Source: a virus. From it: a stretch of 42,015 nt of DNA. Under the pieces are notes generated by a model that made no database searches, was not told the DNA's origin, and was given only the letters and a program-made list of their open reading frames with translations. A program made the translations under genes and the position numbers. Of this stretch, positions 32,155 to 39,888 are shown one piece after another. The stretch is from IMG/VR virus record IMGVR_UViG_3300020172_001675, positions 1 to 42,015 of that record, one strand, 5' to 3'. The number at the start of each line of letters is the position of its first letter. Within the stretch, counting starts at the first letter, position 1.

Positions 32155-32217
32155 CTCCAAGTAGCGGACAGGATCGTCCCCACAGCACACCCTTTCGGAT
32201 GTGCTGTAAGAATTCCC
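32155..32217 (-). ncRNA. Structured leader, copy 1
   Basis: 63 nt. ACAGCACA (32182-32189) pairs with TGTGCTGT (32200-32207) as an 8-bp stem, followed by GGACGATCCTGTCC and the ribosome site. Relative to copy 2 one stem pair changes from A-T to G-C, a compensatory change. There is a 1-nt length difference, which argues against coding. A terminator lies just upstream. Confidence 0.7.
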
Positions 32218-32224
32218 GTTGGAC

Positions 32225-32257
32225 AGGAAAAGAAACAACGGCGGGGGTCGCCGTTGT
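32225..32257 (-). terminator. Intrinsic terminator after the 143-aa gene
   Basis: Minus strand ACAACGGCG-ACCCC-CGCCGTTGT (perfect 9-bp stem) followed by TTCTTTTCC. It lies between the 143-aa gene and leader copy 1. It implies that the leader genes need read-through or their own promoter. Confidence 0.8.
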
Positions 32258-32260
32258 CGT

Positions 32261-32280
32261 GAGAGAGAAAAATCTCTCTG
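32261..32280 (-). repeat. GAGAGA/TCTCTC hairpin, copy 4
   Basis: AGAGAGA-AAAA-TCTCTCT, right after the stop of the 143-aa gene and before its terminator. Confidence 0.85.
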
Positions 32281-32282
32281 GG

Positions 32283-32714
32283 TTACTCGAAGGTGATCTG
32301 CGACAGGGCGCGATCAACCAACGCCTTGATCTGCTCACGGGTCATGCCCGCGAACAACTCAACTGCCTGCTCGACCTTGACCTTGGGCACAGCCACGCGA
32401 GCGTGACTCTCCGGGCTGGTTGACTTGGGTTTCTTCACGATGTAGTAGCGAAAGTCGCTGTACGCCCGGTCGATAGCTTCGATGTGCGCCTTCTTCGCCT
32501 TGCCGCCTTTGCCCAGAGAGAGAATTCTCTCTGCCTGCGGTTGCTCGAACCCTTGACCAATCAAGTGGTACAGCTTCCAGCGACCACGCAAGTCTGCCTG
32601 TTGCTCGGGCGTTGCCTTCGCGAAAGCGGCGGCAATGGTAGCGGCGGCAGCTTTCACTGCCGCACCCTGTTCGCCCACGGCTTGGGCGAATTGATTGAAT
32701 GACATAGCTTTCAT
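32283..32714 (-). CDS. Hypothetical early phage protein, 143 aa
   Basis: 143 residues. Ala-rich helical N-terminus (VKAAAATIAAAFAKATPEQQ), then GRWKLYHLIGQGFEQPQAER, a basic patch (KGGKAKKAH) and a C-terminal helix. CTGGAGAAGCAAC precedes the ATG. First gene of the leftward transcript from the promoter near 32.96 kb, so probably among the earliest made. An in-frame copy of the GAGAGA palindrome (32515-32533) encodes its ERILSL segment. Not recognised. Confidence 0.75.
   Translation of the reverse strand: MKAMSFNQFAQAVGEQGAAVKAAAATIAAAFAKATPEQQADLRGRWKLYHLIGQGFEQPQAERILSLGKGGKAKKAHIEAIDRAYSDFRYYIVKKPKSTSPESHARVAVPKVKVEQAVELFAGMTREQIKALVDRALSQITFE
32515..32533 (-). repeat. GAGAGA/TCTCTC palindrome, copy 5, inside a gene
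   Basis: AGAGAGAATTCTCTCT is a perfect 16-bp palindrome within the 143-aa gene. The only copy in coding sequence. Confidence 0.8.
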
Positions 32715-32933
32715 GTTGCTTCTCCAGTTAGTTAATAAACATCCTTGGGGTTTCCCCCTCGGACACTTTCAGTATCACATGACGGGGTTTTAAACATGGT
32801 CTGGAGCCAACCCCTGAACCCCACCGTACCCCCACCAACCCATATATAACGACGACATACCAGCCAGCCAGAACACTATTCCCCAGCCACACTTCGCATT
32901 TTCTGTAATCCTTTTGACTACCCCCATAAATTT

Positions 32934-32962
32934 TTTAAAAAATTCCACAGAACCCTTGTCAA
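32934..32962 (-). promoter_or_regulatory. Candidate leftward early promoter
   Basis: Minus strand TTGACA (32957-32962), 17 nt, TTTAAA (32934-32939). The -35 box is half of the inverted repeat TGTCAA-acga-TTGACA. It would give a ~210-nt leader before the ATG at 32714. Confidence 0.55.
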
Positions 32963-32989
32963 ACGATTGACAGAGGCAACACCGCCCCC

Positions 32990-33028
32990 CAAAACAAAAA
33001 AATCCCCTGACCGTTGCCAGTCAGGGGA
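32990..33028 (-). terminator. Strong leftward intrinsic terminator
   Basis: Minus strand TCCCCTGAC, 8-nt loop, GTCAGGGGA (33003-33028, perfect 9 bp) followed by TTTTTTTGTTTT. It stops leftward transcription from beyond 33028 just before the early promoter. Confidence 0.85.
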
Positions 33029-33069
33029 TGAAGAGGGGGGATAATCACAAACCCCCGGAGGAGAAGCAA

Positions 33070-33144
33070 ATGAGCATTTTTGCTAATTGGCCGCAGGCCA
33101 ACTGGCAACTGCTTGCACACTTACCGGGATTGAGTGTACATTAG
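33070..33144 (+). CDS. 24-aa leader ORF before terminase
   Basis: ATG with GGAGGAG 6 nt upstream, one of the best ribosome sites in the window. It encodes MSIFANWPQANWQLLAHLPG and four more residues, and its stop TAG overlaps the GTG start used by the small terminase gene. It may be a coupling peptide, or the true N-terminus of the terminase if a frameshift or sequence error joins them. Confidence 0.45.
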   Translation: MSIFANWPQANWQLLAHLPGLSVH

Positions 33145-33796
33145 CCCCATCGCAGGTTCAAGGGCTTATGCGCGTATGCTGGATCATTTAATAGATTTCT
33201 CTCCCGAGGTGAGTGCTCACCAAGGGAAAAGCGTTGCCGTAAACAAACTGTCCCCGGCAGATTTGGTGGACGCCAAAATAAAAACCACAGATTGGCTCAA
33301 AGGTTTGGGCGCGGTTGATACCGACGAAGCGGTAGCACAGGCAGAGATTGACGCCGCCAGGGCGTCTTTCAACGGAATGATTACTGCGGCTCCCGCAGAG
33401 ATCACCCACAAACATCTGGCACAGATAAAAACCCCGGCGGCTGTGCAGCACTTGGTTGGAATGTTGTCTGCATACGACTGGGAGTTTGTGGAACGCGCCA
33501 AAGAGATTCGTGGCTACACCGTGGCCAAACTGCTGGAAGAAGCAGAGAACCCCAACGCCAACATCCGCCTGAAGGCGCTTGGTCTTTTGGGAAAAATCAC
33601 GGAAGTGGGCCTGTTCACCGACAAGATTGAGGTCAAGAAGGAGTCTCTGAGCGACGACGAGATCGACCAGAAGATCAAAGACAAGCTCAACAGGTTCATG
33701 GGCGTCACAGACGCTGCCGTGATCGAGGATATAGAAGTTAGCACTCACACACCAGCGGCTGATGAAGCTCAACGACCTGACGCTCTCCCCAACTGA
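33134..33796 (+). CDS. terS: Terminase small subunit
   Basis: 220 residues from GTG 33134. An N-terminal basic/helical region, a central helical part (AEIDAARASFNGMITAAPAE) and a C-terminal helix KKESLSDDEIDQKIKDKLNR. It is assigned from position directly upstream of, and overlapping by 35 nt, the large terminase gene, plus size and helical content typical of these DNA-recognition oligomers. An alternative start is ATG 33176 (MLDHLIDFSPEV). Neither has a good ribosome site, which may mean coupling to the 24-aa ORF. Confidence 0.75.
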   Translation: MYISPIAGSRAYARMLDHLIDFSPEVSAHQGKSVAVNKLSPADLVDAKIKTTDWLKGLGAVDTDEAVAQAEIDAARASFNGMITAAPAEITHKHLAQIKTPAAVQHLVGMLSAYDWEFVERAKEIRGYTVAKLLEEAENPNANIRLKALGLLGKITEVGLFTDKIEVKKESLSDDEIDQKIKDKLNRFMGVTDAAVIEDIEVSTHTPAADEAQRPDALPN

Positions 33797-35297
33797 GATC
33801 GCCGCCATTCAAAAGGCGCTCCCAACGCTCTCTCTCAAGGAGAAGATGGAGCTGTTTGACATGTTGGAGGAGCGCGAGAAGCGCTACGGGGTGGCAGCAG
33901 CACGCCAGGACATGATTTCCTTTGCCAAACGGGTCTATCCGGGGTTCAAAGTGGGCCCACACCACAGGAAACTGGCCAAAATCTTCACCGATGTGATTGA
34001 AGGGCGCAAAAACCGGGTCATCATCAACATTGCACCCCGTATGGGCAAGTCAGAATTCAGTTCTTACCTGTTCCCAGCCTACTTTCTAGGTAAATACCCT
34101 AATAAGAAGATCATCATGGGCACGCACACCGCGTCTTTGTCGGAAGACTTTGGCCGCAAGGTGCGCAATCTGATCGACAGTGAGGACTATCGTGAGCTTT
34201 TTCCACAAACACTTGTTGCCGATGACCAGAAAGCTGCTGGAAAGTGGGGTACTAGCGCTGGGGGTCAGTATTACGCTGCTGGTGTCGGCGGTGCTCTGGC
34301 TGGTCGGGGTGCCGATCTGTTTGTTGTGGACGATCCTCACTCGGAACAAGACGTCAAAGCCAACAGTCGTCTAGCGTTTGACACGGCGTGGAGTTGGTTC
34401 CAGACTGGCCCACTCCAGCGCTTGATGCCAGGGGGCGGAATCATTGTGGTGATGACCCGCTGGGGCAAGCTGGACCTGACCGGGCGGCTGATCGACTACC
34501 AGACCAAGAACCCCAACGCCCCGTCCTGGGAGATCGTGGAGTTGCCTGCCATACTGAACGAAGGCACGGACGACGAGAAGTCCCTGTGGCCCGAGCAGTG
34601 GCCCCTGGCAGCGTTGAAGTCGGCCAAGGCGTCGATCGACCCGCAGTACTGGAACGCCCAGTACATGCAGCAGCCCACCAGCGACAACGCGGCCATCATC
34701 TCCAGAAAGAATTGGCGCATCTGGGAGGCGGAGGAGCCGCCCACTTGTGAGTACATCATCCAGTCCTGGGACACGGCCCACGAGACCAAGAGCACGTCTG
34801 ACTACAGCGCCTGCACGACCTGGGGGGTGTTCTACAACGAGGAAGAGAACGATGCCGCGCAGGTCATACTGCTCGATGCGTTCAAGGACAGGATGCCGTT
34901 CCCAGAACTCAAAGCCGTGGCGTTCAAGCACTGGAAAGAGTGGGACCCCGATGCGTTCATCGTGGAAAAGAAAGCCGCTGGCGGGCCGCTCATCCAAGAG
35001 CTGCGCCACATGGGCATCCCGGTGCAGGAGTTCAGCCCCTCCAGGGGCAACGACAAAATTGTGCGTCTGAACGCCGTTGCAGACTTGTTCACATCGGGTA
35101 CAGTCTGGGCACCAGACACACGCTGGGCCAGGGAGGTCATCGAGGAGGTGGCGTCCTTCCCCAATGGCGAGAACGATGACTACGTGGACACGACCTCCCA
35201 GGCGTTGCTGCGGTTCAGACAGGGCGGGTTCATCCGCTTGGACACCGACGAGAAAGACGACCCCATTTACTTCCGCCGTAAGGCGGCGTATTACTAA
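33762..35297 (+). CDS. terL: Terminase large subunit
   Basis: 511 residues. ATPase: Walker A APRMGKS (91-97), Walker B LFVVDDPH (186-193), coupling motif VMTRWGKLDL (230-239). RNase H-like nuclease: SWDTAHE (Asp337), FIVEKKAAGG (Glu402) and NDDYVDTTSQAL (Asp472/Asp476). It cuts concatemers and drives DNA into the prohead through the portal encoded next. Start MKLNDLTLS overlaps the small subunit gene. Confidence 0.97.
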   Translation: MKLNDLTLSPTEIAAIQKALPTLSLKEKMELFDMLEEREKRYGVAAARQDMISFAKRVYPGFKVGPHHRKLAKIFTDVIEGRKNRVIINIAPRMGKSEFSSYLFPAYFLGKYPNKKIIMGTHTASLSEDFGRKVRNLIDSEDYRELFPQTLVADDQKAAGKWGTSAGGQYYAAGVGGALAGRGADLFVVDDPHSEQDVKANSRLAFDTAWSWFQTGPLQRLMPGGGIIVVMTRWGKLDLTGRLIDYQTKNPNAPSWEIVELPAILNEGTDDEKSLWPEQWPLAALKSAKASIDPQYWNAQYMQQPTSDNAAIISRKNWRIWEAEEPPTCEYIIQSWDTAHETKSTSDYSACTTWGVFYNEEENDAAQVILLDAFKDRMPFPELKAVAFKHWKEWDPDAFIVEKKAAGGPLIQELRHMGIPVQEFSPSRGNDKIVRLNAVADLFTSGTVWAPDTRWAREVIEEVASFPNGENDDYVDTTSQALLRFRQGGFIRLDTDEKDDPIYFRRKAAYY

Positions 35298-35305
35298 GGA
35301 CAGAC

Positions 35306-37837
35306 ATGGCAACGAATATCGACAAAGCGCTTTACCAACAGCCCCAGGGCATCGACGAGTTGGGGGAGCAAGAAGAAGCGCTGGAGATTGAGATCATCGA
35401 CCCAGAGGAAGTCAACATCCACGCCGGGGACTTGGAGCTGTCTATCCGCCCAGGCGACGAAGACGAGGACGAGTTCAACGTCAACTTGGCCGAGGAGATG
35501 GACCAGTCTGCCGTGGAGACCCTGGCCGGGGACTTGTCAGGCGACATTGAGAACGACAAGAACTCCCGCAAGGACTGGGAGAAAGCCTATACAGAAGGGT
35601 TGAAACTGCTGGGCCTCCAGTACGAAGAGCGCACGGAGCCTTGGAACGGCGCGTCTGGCGTGTTCCACCCAATGATTACCGAAGCGGTTGTGCGCTTCCA
35701 GTCTGAGACGATCACGGAGACCTTCCCCGCGCAAGGCCCGGTGCGTACCAAAATCCTGGGCAAACAGACCCCCGAGAAGCAAGAAGCCGCCATACGTGTC
35801 GAGTTCGACATGAACTACGAGCTGACAGAAGTGATGCGCGAGTTCAGACCTGAGCATGAGCGCATGTTGTGGAGCCTGCCAGCCACAGGCAGTGCGTTCA
35901 AAAAGGTGTACTACGACCCAAGCCTGGGGCGTCAGGTGTCGATGTTCATCCCCGCCGAAGACATCATCCTGCCCTACGGGGCCACGGACTTGGACACCTG
36001 CTACCGCGTCACCCATGTGATGCGCAAGACCAAGAACGAGATTGTGAAGCTCCAGAAAGCGGGGTTCTACCGCGACATCGAGTTGCCCGATGCGTCCAAA
36101 GAGCAGACCAACATCCAGAAAGCCAAGGACAAGGAGACCGGGTTCAGCGACCTGAACGACGAGCGCTACATCATCTTTGAGTGCCACGTTGACCTGGACT
36201 TGAACGGCTACGAAGACAAAGACGATGACGGCGAAGAGACCGGGATTGCACTGCCATACGTAGTTACCCTTATTAAAGGGACCAACGAGGTGTTGGCCAT
36301 CCGCCGCAACTGGAAGGAAGACGATGAACTCCGACTCAAGCGACAACACTTTGTCCACTACCAATACATCCCAGGCTTTGGAGCCTACGGCTTTGGCCTG
36401 TTCCACCTCATCGGTGGGTTTGCCAAGTCAGCCACCAGCATCATGCGCCAGCTTGTCGATGCAGGAACGCTGTCGAACCTCCCAGGAGGCCTCAAATCTC
36501 GTGGACTTCGCATTAAGGGTGACGACACACCGATTCAACCCGGCGAGTTCAGGGACGTAGACATCGGCTCTGGAGCGCTCAGAGACAACATCCTGCCCCT
36601 GCCGTACAAGGAGCCAAGCGGCGTTCTGTACCAGTTGCTGGGCACGATCGTGGAGGAAGGCAGACGCTTTGCTGCCACGGCAGACATGAAGGTCTCGGAC
36701 ATGAGCGCACAAGCGCCCGTGGGCACTACCTTGGCCATCCTTGAGCGCCAGTTGAAGGTGATGTCGGCAGTACAGGCCCGGTTGCACTACAGCTTCAAGC
36801 AAGAGCTGCAACTGCTGGCCGGGTTGATCCGGGACTACACAGACCCCGAGTACGACTACGACCCAGACAAGTCCAACCGCCGCGCAAAGCAGGAAGACTA
36901 CAGCCACGTTGACATCATCCCGGTGAGCGACCCCAACGCAGCCACCATGAGCCAGCGGGTTGTGCAGTACCAAGCCGTCATCCAGATGGCACAGATGGCC
37001 CCGGACATCTACGACTTGCCCCAGTTGCATCGCCAGATGCTGGAGGTGTTGGGCATCAAGGACGCAGACAAGCTTGTGCCCCTGCCTGACGACCAGAAAC
37101 CCAAAGACCCTGTGGCTGAGAACATGGCCGCACTCAAAGGAGAACCACTCAAGGCGTTCTTCTACCAAGACCACGAGGCACACATCAAGGTGCACACGAT
37201 GGCCATGCAAGACCCGATCATCATGCAGTTGATCGGTCAAAACCCCAAGGCACCAGTGATACAAGCGGCCATGCAGGCGCACATCGCAGAGCACGTTGGG
37301 TTTGGCTACCGCCAAAAGATCGAGCAGCAGCTTGGTATGCCCCTGCCCCCGGCAGACGAGAAGCTGCCCCCGCAGATCGAGGTGGCGCTGTCAGGGATGA
37401 TGGCCCAGGCAGCACAGCAGTTGCTCCAGCAAAACCAGCAGCAAGCAGCGCAACAGCAAGCCCAGCAACAGCAGCAAGACCCTGTGCTACAGATGCAAAA
37501 GCAAGAGTTGCAGATTCGCCAGCAGGAAGTGCAGATCAAGCAGCAAGAGGCCCAGGCCAAAGCACAGCAAGCCCAGGCAGACTTGCAACTGCGCCAGCAA
37601 GAGTTGCAGCAGCGCATGGCCATGGAGAACAAGAAAATCCAAACCAACGCACTGGCGCAAGCAGGCAAGTTCAAGATGGACAACAAGAAGCTCCAAGTGG
37701 AAGCGTTGACCAAAGCAGGCGACTTCAAGTTCCGCAAGCAAGAAACAGGCATCGACATTGCCAAGACTGCTTCGCAGCAGCGGCACGACAAAGATATGCA
37801 GACCAACCAACCACGAAAGGAAACCCCTAAAGAATGA
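35306..37837 (+). CDS. Portal protein
   Basis: 843 residues, larger than the P22 portal (725). The N-terminal part is acidic (EEALEIEIIDPEEVNIHAGD). The core has WNGASGVFHPMITEAVVRFQ and YIPGFGAYGFGLFHLIGGFA, features of podovirus portals. The C-terminal ~140 residues are a Gln-rich helix (QNQQQAAQQQAQQQQQD near 710) that could form the barrel or bind internal proteins. Forms the dodecameric vertex that docks terminase. Located 8 nt after terL. Confidence 0.92.
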   Translation: MATNIDKALYQQPQGIDELGEQEEALEIEIIDPEEVNIHAGDLELSIRPGDEDEDEFNVNLAEEMDQSAVETLAGDLSGDIENDKNSRKDWEKAYTEGLKLLGLQYEERTEPWNGASGVFHPMITEAVVRFQSETITETFPAQGPVRTKILGKQTPEKQEAAIRVEFDMNYELTEVMREFRPEHERMLWSLPATGSAFKKVYYDPSLGRQVSMFIPAEDIILPYGATDLDTCYRVTHVMRKTKNEIVKLQKAGFYRDIELPDASKEQTNIQKAKDKETGFSDLNDERYIIFECHVDLDLNGYEDKDDDGEETGIALPYVVTLIKGTNEVLAIRRNWKEDDELRLKRQHFVHYQYIPGFGAYGFGLFHLIGGFAKSATSIMRQLVDAGTLSNLPGGLKSRGLRIKGDDTPIQPGEFRDVDIGSGALRDNILPLPYKEPSGVLYQLLGTIVEEGRRFAATADMKVSDMSAQAPVGTTLAILERQLKVMSAVQARLHYSFKQELQLLAGLIRDYTDPEYDYDPDKSNRRAKQEDYSHVDIIPVSDPNAATMSQRVVQYQAVIQMAQMAPDIYDLPQLHRQMLEVLGIKDADKLVPLPDDQKPKDPVAENMAALKGEPLKAFFYQDHEAHIKVHTMAMQDPIIMQLIGQNPKAPVIQAAMQAHIAEHVGFGYRQKIEQQLGMPLPPADEKLPPQIEVALSGMMAQAAQQLLQQNQQQAAQQQAQQQQQDPVLQMQKQELQIRQQEVQIKQQEAQAKAQQAQADLQLRQQELQQRMAMENKKIQTNALAQAGKFKMDNKKLQVEALTKAGDFKFRKQETGIDIAKTASQQRHDKDMQTNQPRKETPKE

Positions 37838-38028
37838 TCCAAGATTTCGCACGCGTATTGCGCGAACAAATACGCACCGACATGAACAACTACGCAGATG
37901 ACTGCGCTGGTGGTGGGTGTCGCACTTTTGACGAGTACCAAAAACTTTGCGGGGTCATCCAGGGTCTGGCCATCGCAGAGCGTTACATCATTGACCTTGC
38001 AGAGAAAGTTGAAAAATCCGATGAGTGA
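37834..38028 (+). CDS. Small head-module protein, 64 aa
   Basis: 64 residues: MIQDFARVLREQIRTDMNNY then EYQKLCGVIQGLAIAERYII and a charged tail. Helical. ATGA overlap with the portal gene and 8-nt overlap with the GroES-like gene. A pattern seen between portal and scaffold genes in phages; no known job. Confidence 0.75.
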   Translation: MIQDFARVLREQIRTDMNNYADDCAGGGCRTFDEYQKLCGVIQGLAIAERYIIDLAEKVEKSDE

Positions 38029-38458
38029 ACTCGCACTTGAACCGGGGCAATTTGCCCTGCCTGAAGCAATCCAACCCGTCGATGCTCCGGCAAAAGACGC
38101 AAACAACGATGAGAAAGCCACCATGCTGCCAGAGCCAACAGGCTGGAAGCTGCTGTGTGCGGTGCCCGACATATCTGAAAAGATTGACGGCACGGAGCTT
38201 GATCTCGTGAAGGCATCGTCCGTCATGCGCCAAGAAGAACACGCCACAACTGTTCTGTTTGTGCTCAAGGTCGGACCTGACGCATACAAAGACACCTCCA
38301 AGTTCCCCGCAGGCGCGTGGTGCAAGGCAGGCGACTTTGTGCTGGTACGCACCTATTCTGGTACGCGCTTCAAGATTTTCGGTAAAGAGTTTCGCTTGAT
38401 TAACGACGATCAAGTCGATGCTGTTGTGCAAGACCCTCGCGGGTTAACCCGCGCTTGA
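38021..38458 (+). CDS. GroES-like co-chaperonin
   Basis: The start is at ATG 38021; the longer frame is a shadow. After a ~38-residue Ala/Pro-rich N-terminal tail, residues about 39-140 follow the Cpn10 layout: EPTGWKLLCAVPD, a mobile-loop-like stretch, VLKVGPDAYKD, WCKAGDFVLVRTYSG and DDQVDAVVQDP. Phage GroES analogues such as T4 gp31 and RB49 CocO let host GroEL fold the capsid protein. Here it sits between portal and scaffold, which fits. Distant homology, so confidence is moderate. Confidence 0.7.
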   Translation: MSELALEPGQFALPEAIQPVDAPAKDANNDEKATMLPEPTGWKLLCAVPDISEKIDGTELDLVKASSVMRQEEHATTVLFVLKVGPDAYKDTSKFPAGAWCKAGDFVLVRTYSGTRFKIFGKEFRLINDDQVDAVVQDPRGLTRA

Positions 38459-38468
38459 TGGAGTAGAC

Positions 38469-39428
38469 ATGGCTGAACAATACAAGTTCCCAGACGAACT
38501 GGATGACGAAAAGACCTCCCAGGTCAATGTGTCCGTAGAGGACGACGGTGACGTAGAAGTCGAAGTCGTTGACGATACCCCCATCCAAGACAGAGGCCGC
38601 AAGGCTCTGGACCGGGAGGTTGAAGACCCCACGGACGACGAGATCGAGAACTACTCCGATAAAGTCAAAGGGCGCATCAAGGAGTTGACCCACGCACGTC
38701 ACGACGAGCGCCGGGCCAAAGAAGCCACCATGCGCGAGAAGCAAGAACTCGAGCGTCTCGCACAGCAGCTCATCAATGAGAACAAGCAGTTAAAACAGTA
38801 CGTTTCAACTGGGTCAGAACAGTACGGCAACATGGCCAAGAGCGCGGCGGAAGCCGAGCTGGAGAAAGCCCGTCGCCAGTACAAGGATGCCCAGGAAGCG
38901 TTTGACACTGACGCCATAATTGCAGCGCAGGAAGCACTTACTGACGCCAAGTGGCGGTTGGAGCAAGCAAAAAACTTTCGCCCACCCCCTTTACAAGCTG
39001 AAGAATATGCTGTACAAACCAGGCAAAGCGCACCCGAACAAGCGCAACCAGACGAAAAAACCCTGCGCTGGCAGGCAAAAAACCAGTGGTTTGGTTCCAA
39101 CGGGTTCGAAGAAGTCACCAGCTACGCACTAGGGCTGCACCAAAAGCTAGTCAACAACGGGGTAGACCCCCGCAGTGATGATTATTTCGAGCACATTGAT
39201 GCTCGCGTGAAGTCGAAGTTCCCCGAAGTTTTCGGTGGTACAGAAGACAAGCCAAGGTCGGGTGATTCCCCAAGACGACCTGCTGCCGTTGCAGCCCCCG
39301 CGACCCGTTCGTCGGGAGCCAAGAAAGTCCAACTTACTCAGACCCAGGTCGCACTGGCAAAGAAATTTGGATTAACCCCGCAGCAGTATGCTGCTCAAGT
39401 AGCAAAATTGGAGAGTCAAAATGGCTGA
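38469..39428 (+). CDS. Scaffolding protein
   Basis: 319 residues. Very acidic N-terminus (EDDGDVEVEVVDD), long coiled coil about 75-170 (RRAKEATMREKQELERLAQQ), then a helical C-terminal part ending in a basic/helical stretch (LTQTQVALAKKFGLTPQQYA) typical of scaffold ends that bind the capsid shell. Position before the capsid gene supports it. Overlaps the next gene by 8 nt. Confidence 0.75.
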   Translation: MAEQYKFPDELDDEKTSQVNVSVEDDGDVEVEVVDDTPIQDRGRKALDREVEDPTDDEIENYSDKVKGRIKELTHARHDERRAKEATMREKQELERLAQQLINENKQLKQYVSTGSEQYGNMAKSAAEAELEKARRQYKDAQEAFDTDAIIAAQEALTDAKWRLEQAKNFRPPPLQAEEYAVQTRQSAPEQAQPDEKTLRWQAKNQWFGSNGFEEVTSYALGLHQKLVNNGVDPRSDDYFEHIDARVKSKFPEVFGGTEDKPRSGDSPRRPAAVAAPATRSSGAKKVQLTQTQVALAKKFGLTPQQYAAQVAKLESQNG

Positions 39429-39873
39429 AAACCGTACCCCCCGTGACAATGTGTCACGCGACAAGCAAGCTCGTTATGTGTATACGCCTTCCTCGGCACT
39501 GCCTGATCCGACCCCGGAGCCAGGATATGTGTACCGCTGGGTGGCCACCCATGTATTAGGGCAAGCGGAACCCACCAACGTGTCTCGAAAGATGCGCGAC
39601 GGCTGGGAGCCTGTCAAGGCAGAAGATCATCCGGAATTGATGATTGAAGGTAACGCGAAGACGGGGAACGTCGAAATTGGCGGACTCATGCTTTGCAAGA
39701 TGGTGGCGGAACGGGCACGCGCTCGGGACGACTACTACGACCGACAAGCTCAAAACCAGATGGAATCGGTGGACAACCACTTCATGCGAAACAATGATCC
39801 TCGTATGCCTTTGTTTGCGGACCGCAAGTCCACAGTCAGCGGCGGCAGAGGTTTTGGTTCAGGTTCTAAGTAA
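39421..39873 (+). CDS. Conserved head-module protein, 150 aa
   Basis: 150 residues. YVYTPSSALPDPTPEPGYVY then WVATHVLGQAEPTNVSRKMR, later a helical segment ARARDDYYDRQAQNQMESVD and a Gly/Ser-rich end. Recurs between scaffold and capsid genes in related phages as far as I recall; role unknown, maybe head assembly or minor head protein. Confidence 0.75.
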   Translation: MAENRTPRDNVSRDKQARYVYTPSSALPDPTPEPGYVYRWVATHVLGQAEPTNVSRKMRDGWEPVKAEDHPELMIEGNAKTGNVEIGGLMLCKMVAERARARDDYYDRQAQNQMESVDNHFMRNNDPRMPLFADRKSTVSGGRGFGSGSK

Positions 39874-39888
39874 ACAAGGAGTCCTTAA

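Larger units (their letters stand above)
32715..33069. other. Divergent non-coding control region
   Basis: 355 nt between leftward early genes and rightward head genes. It holds a GGGG-GAAA-CCCC stem near 32760, a 16-bp AT palindrome (32929-32944), the leftward promoter (32934-32962), an inverted TGTCAA-acga-TTGACA site (32957-32972) and a leftward terminator (32990-33028). No clear rightward promoter is seen: GATAAT at 33040 has TTGCCA 20 nt upstream, which is too far. Confidence 0.7.

Noticed and set aside
33148-33170. GGTTCAAGG resembling a tRNA T-loop
   Set aside because: No matching T-stem, anticodon arm or acceptor stem could be folded around it; lies inside the terminase small subunit frame.
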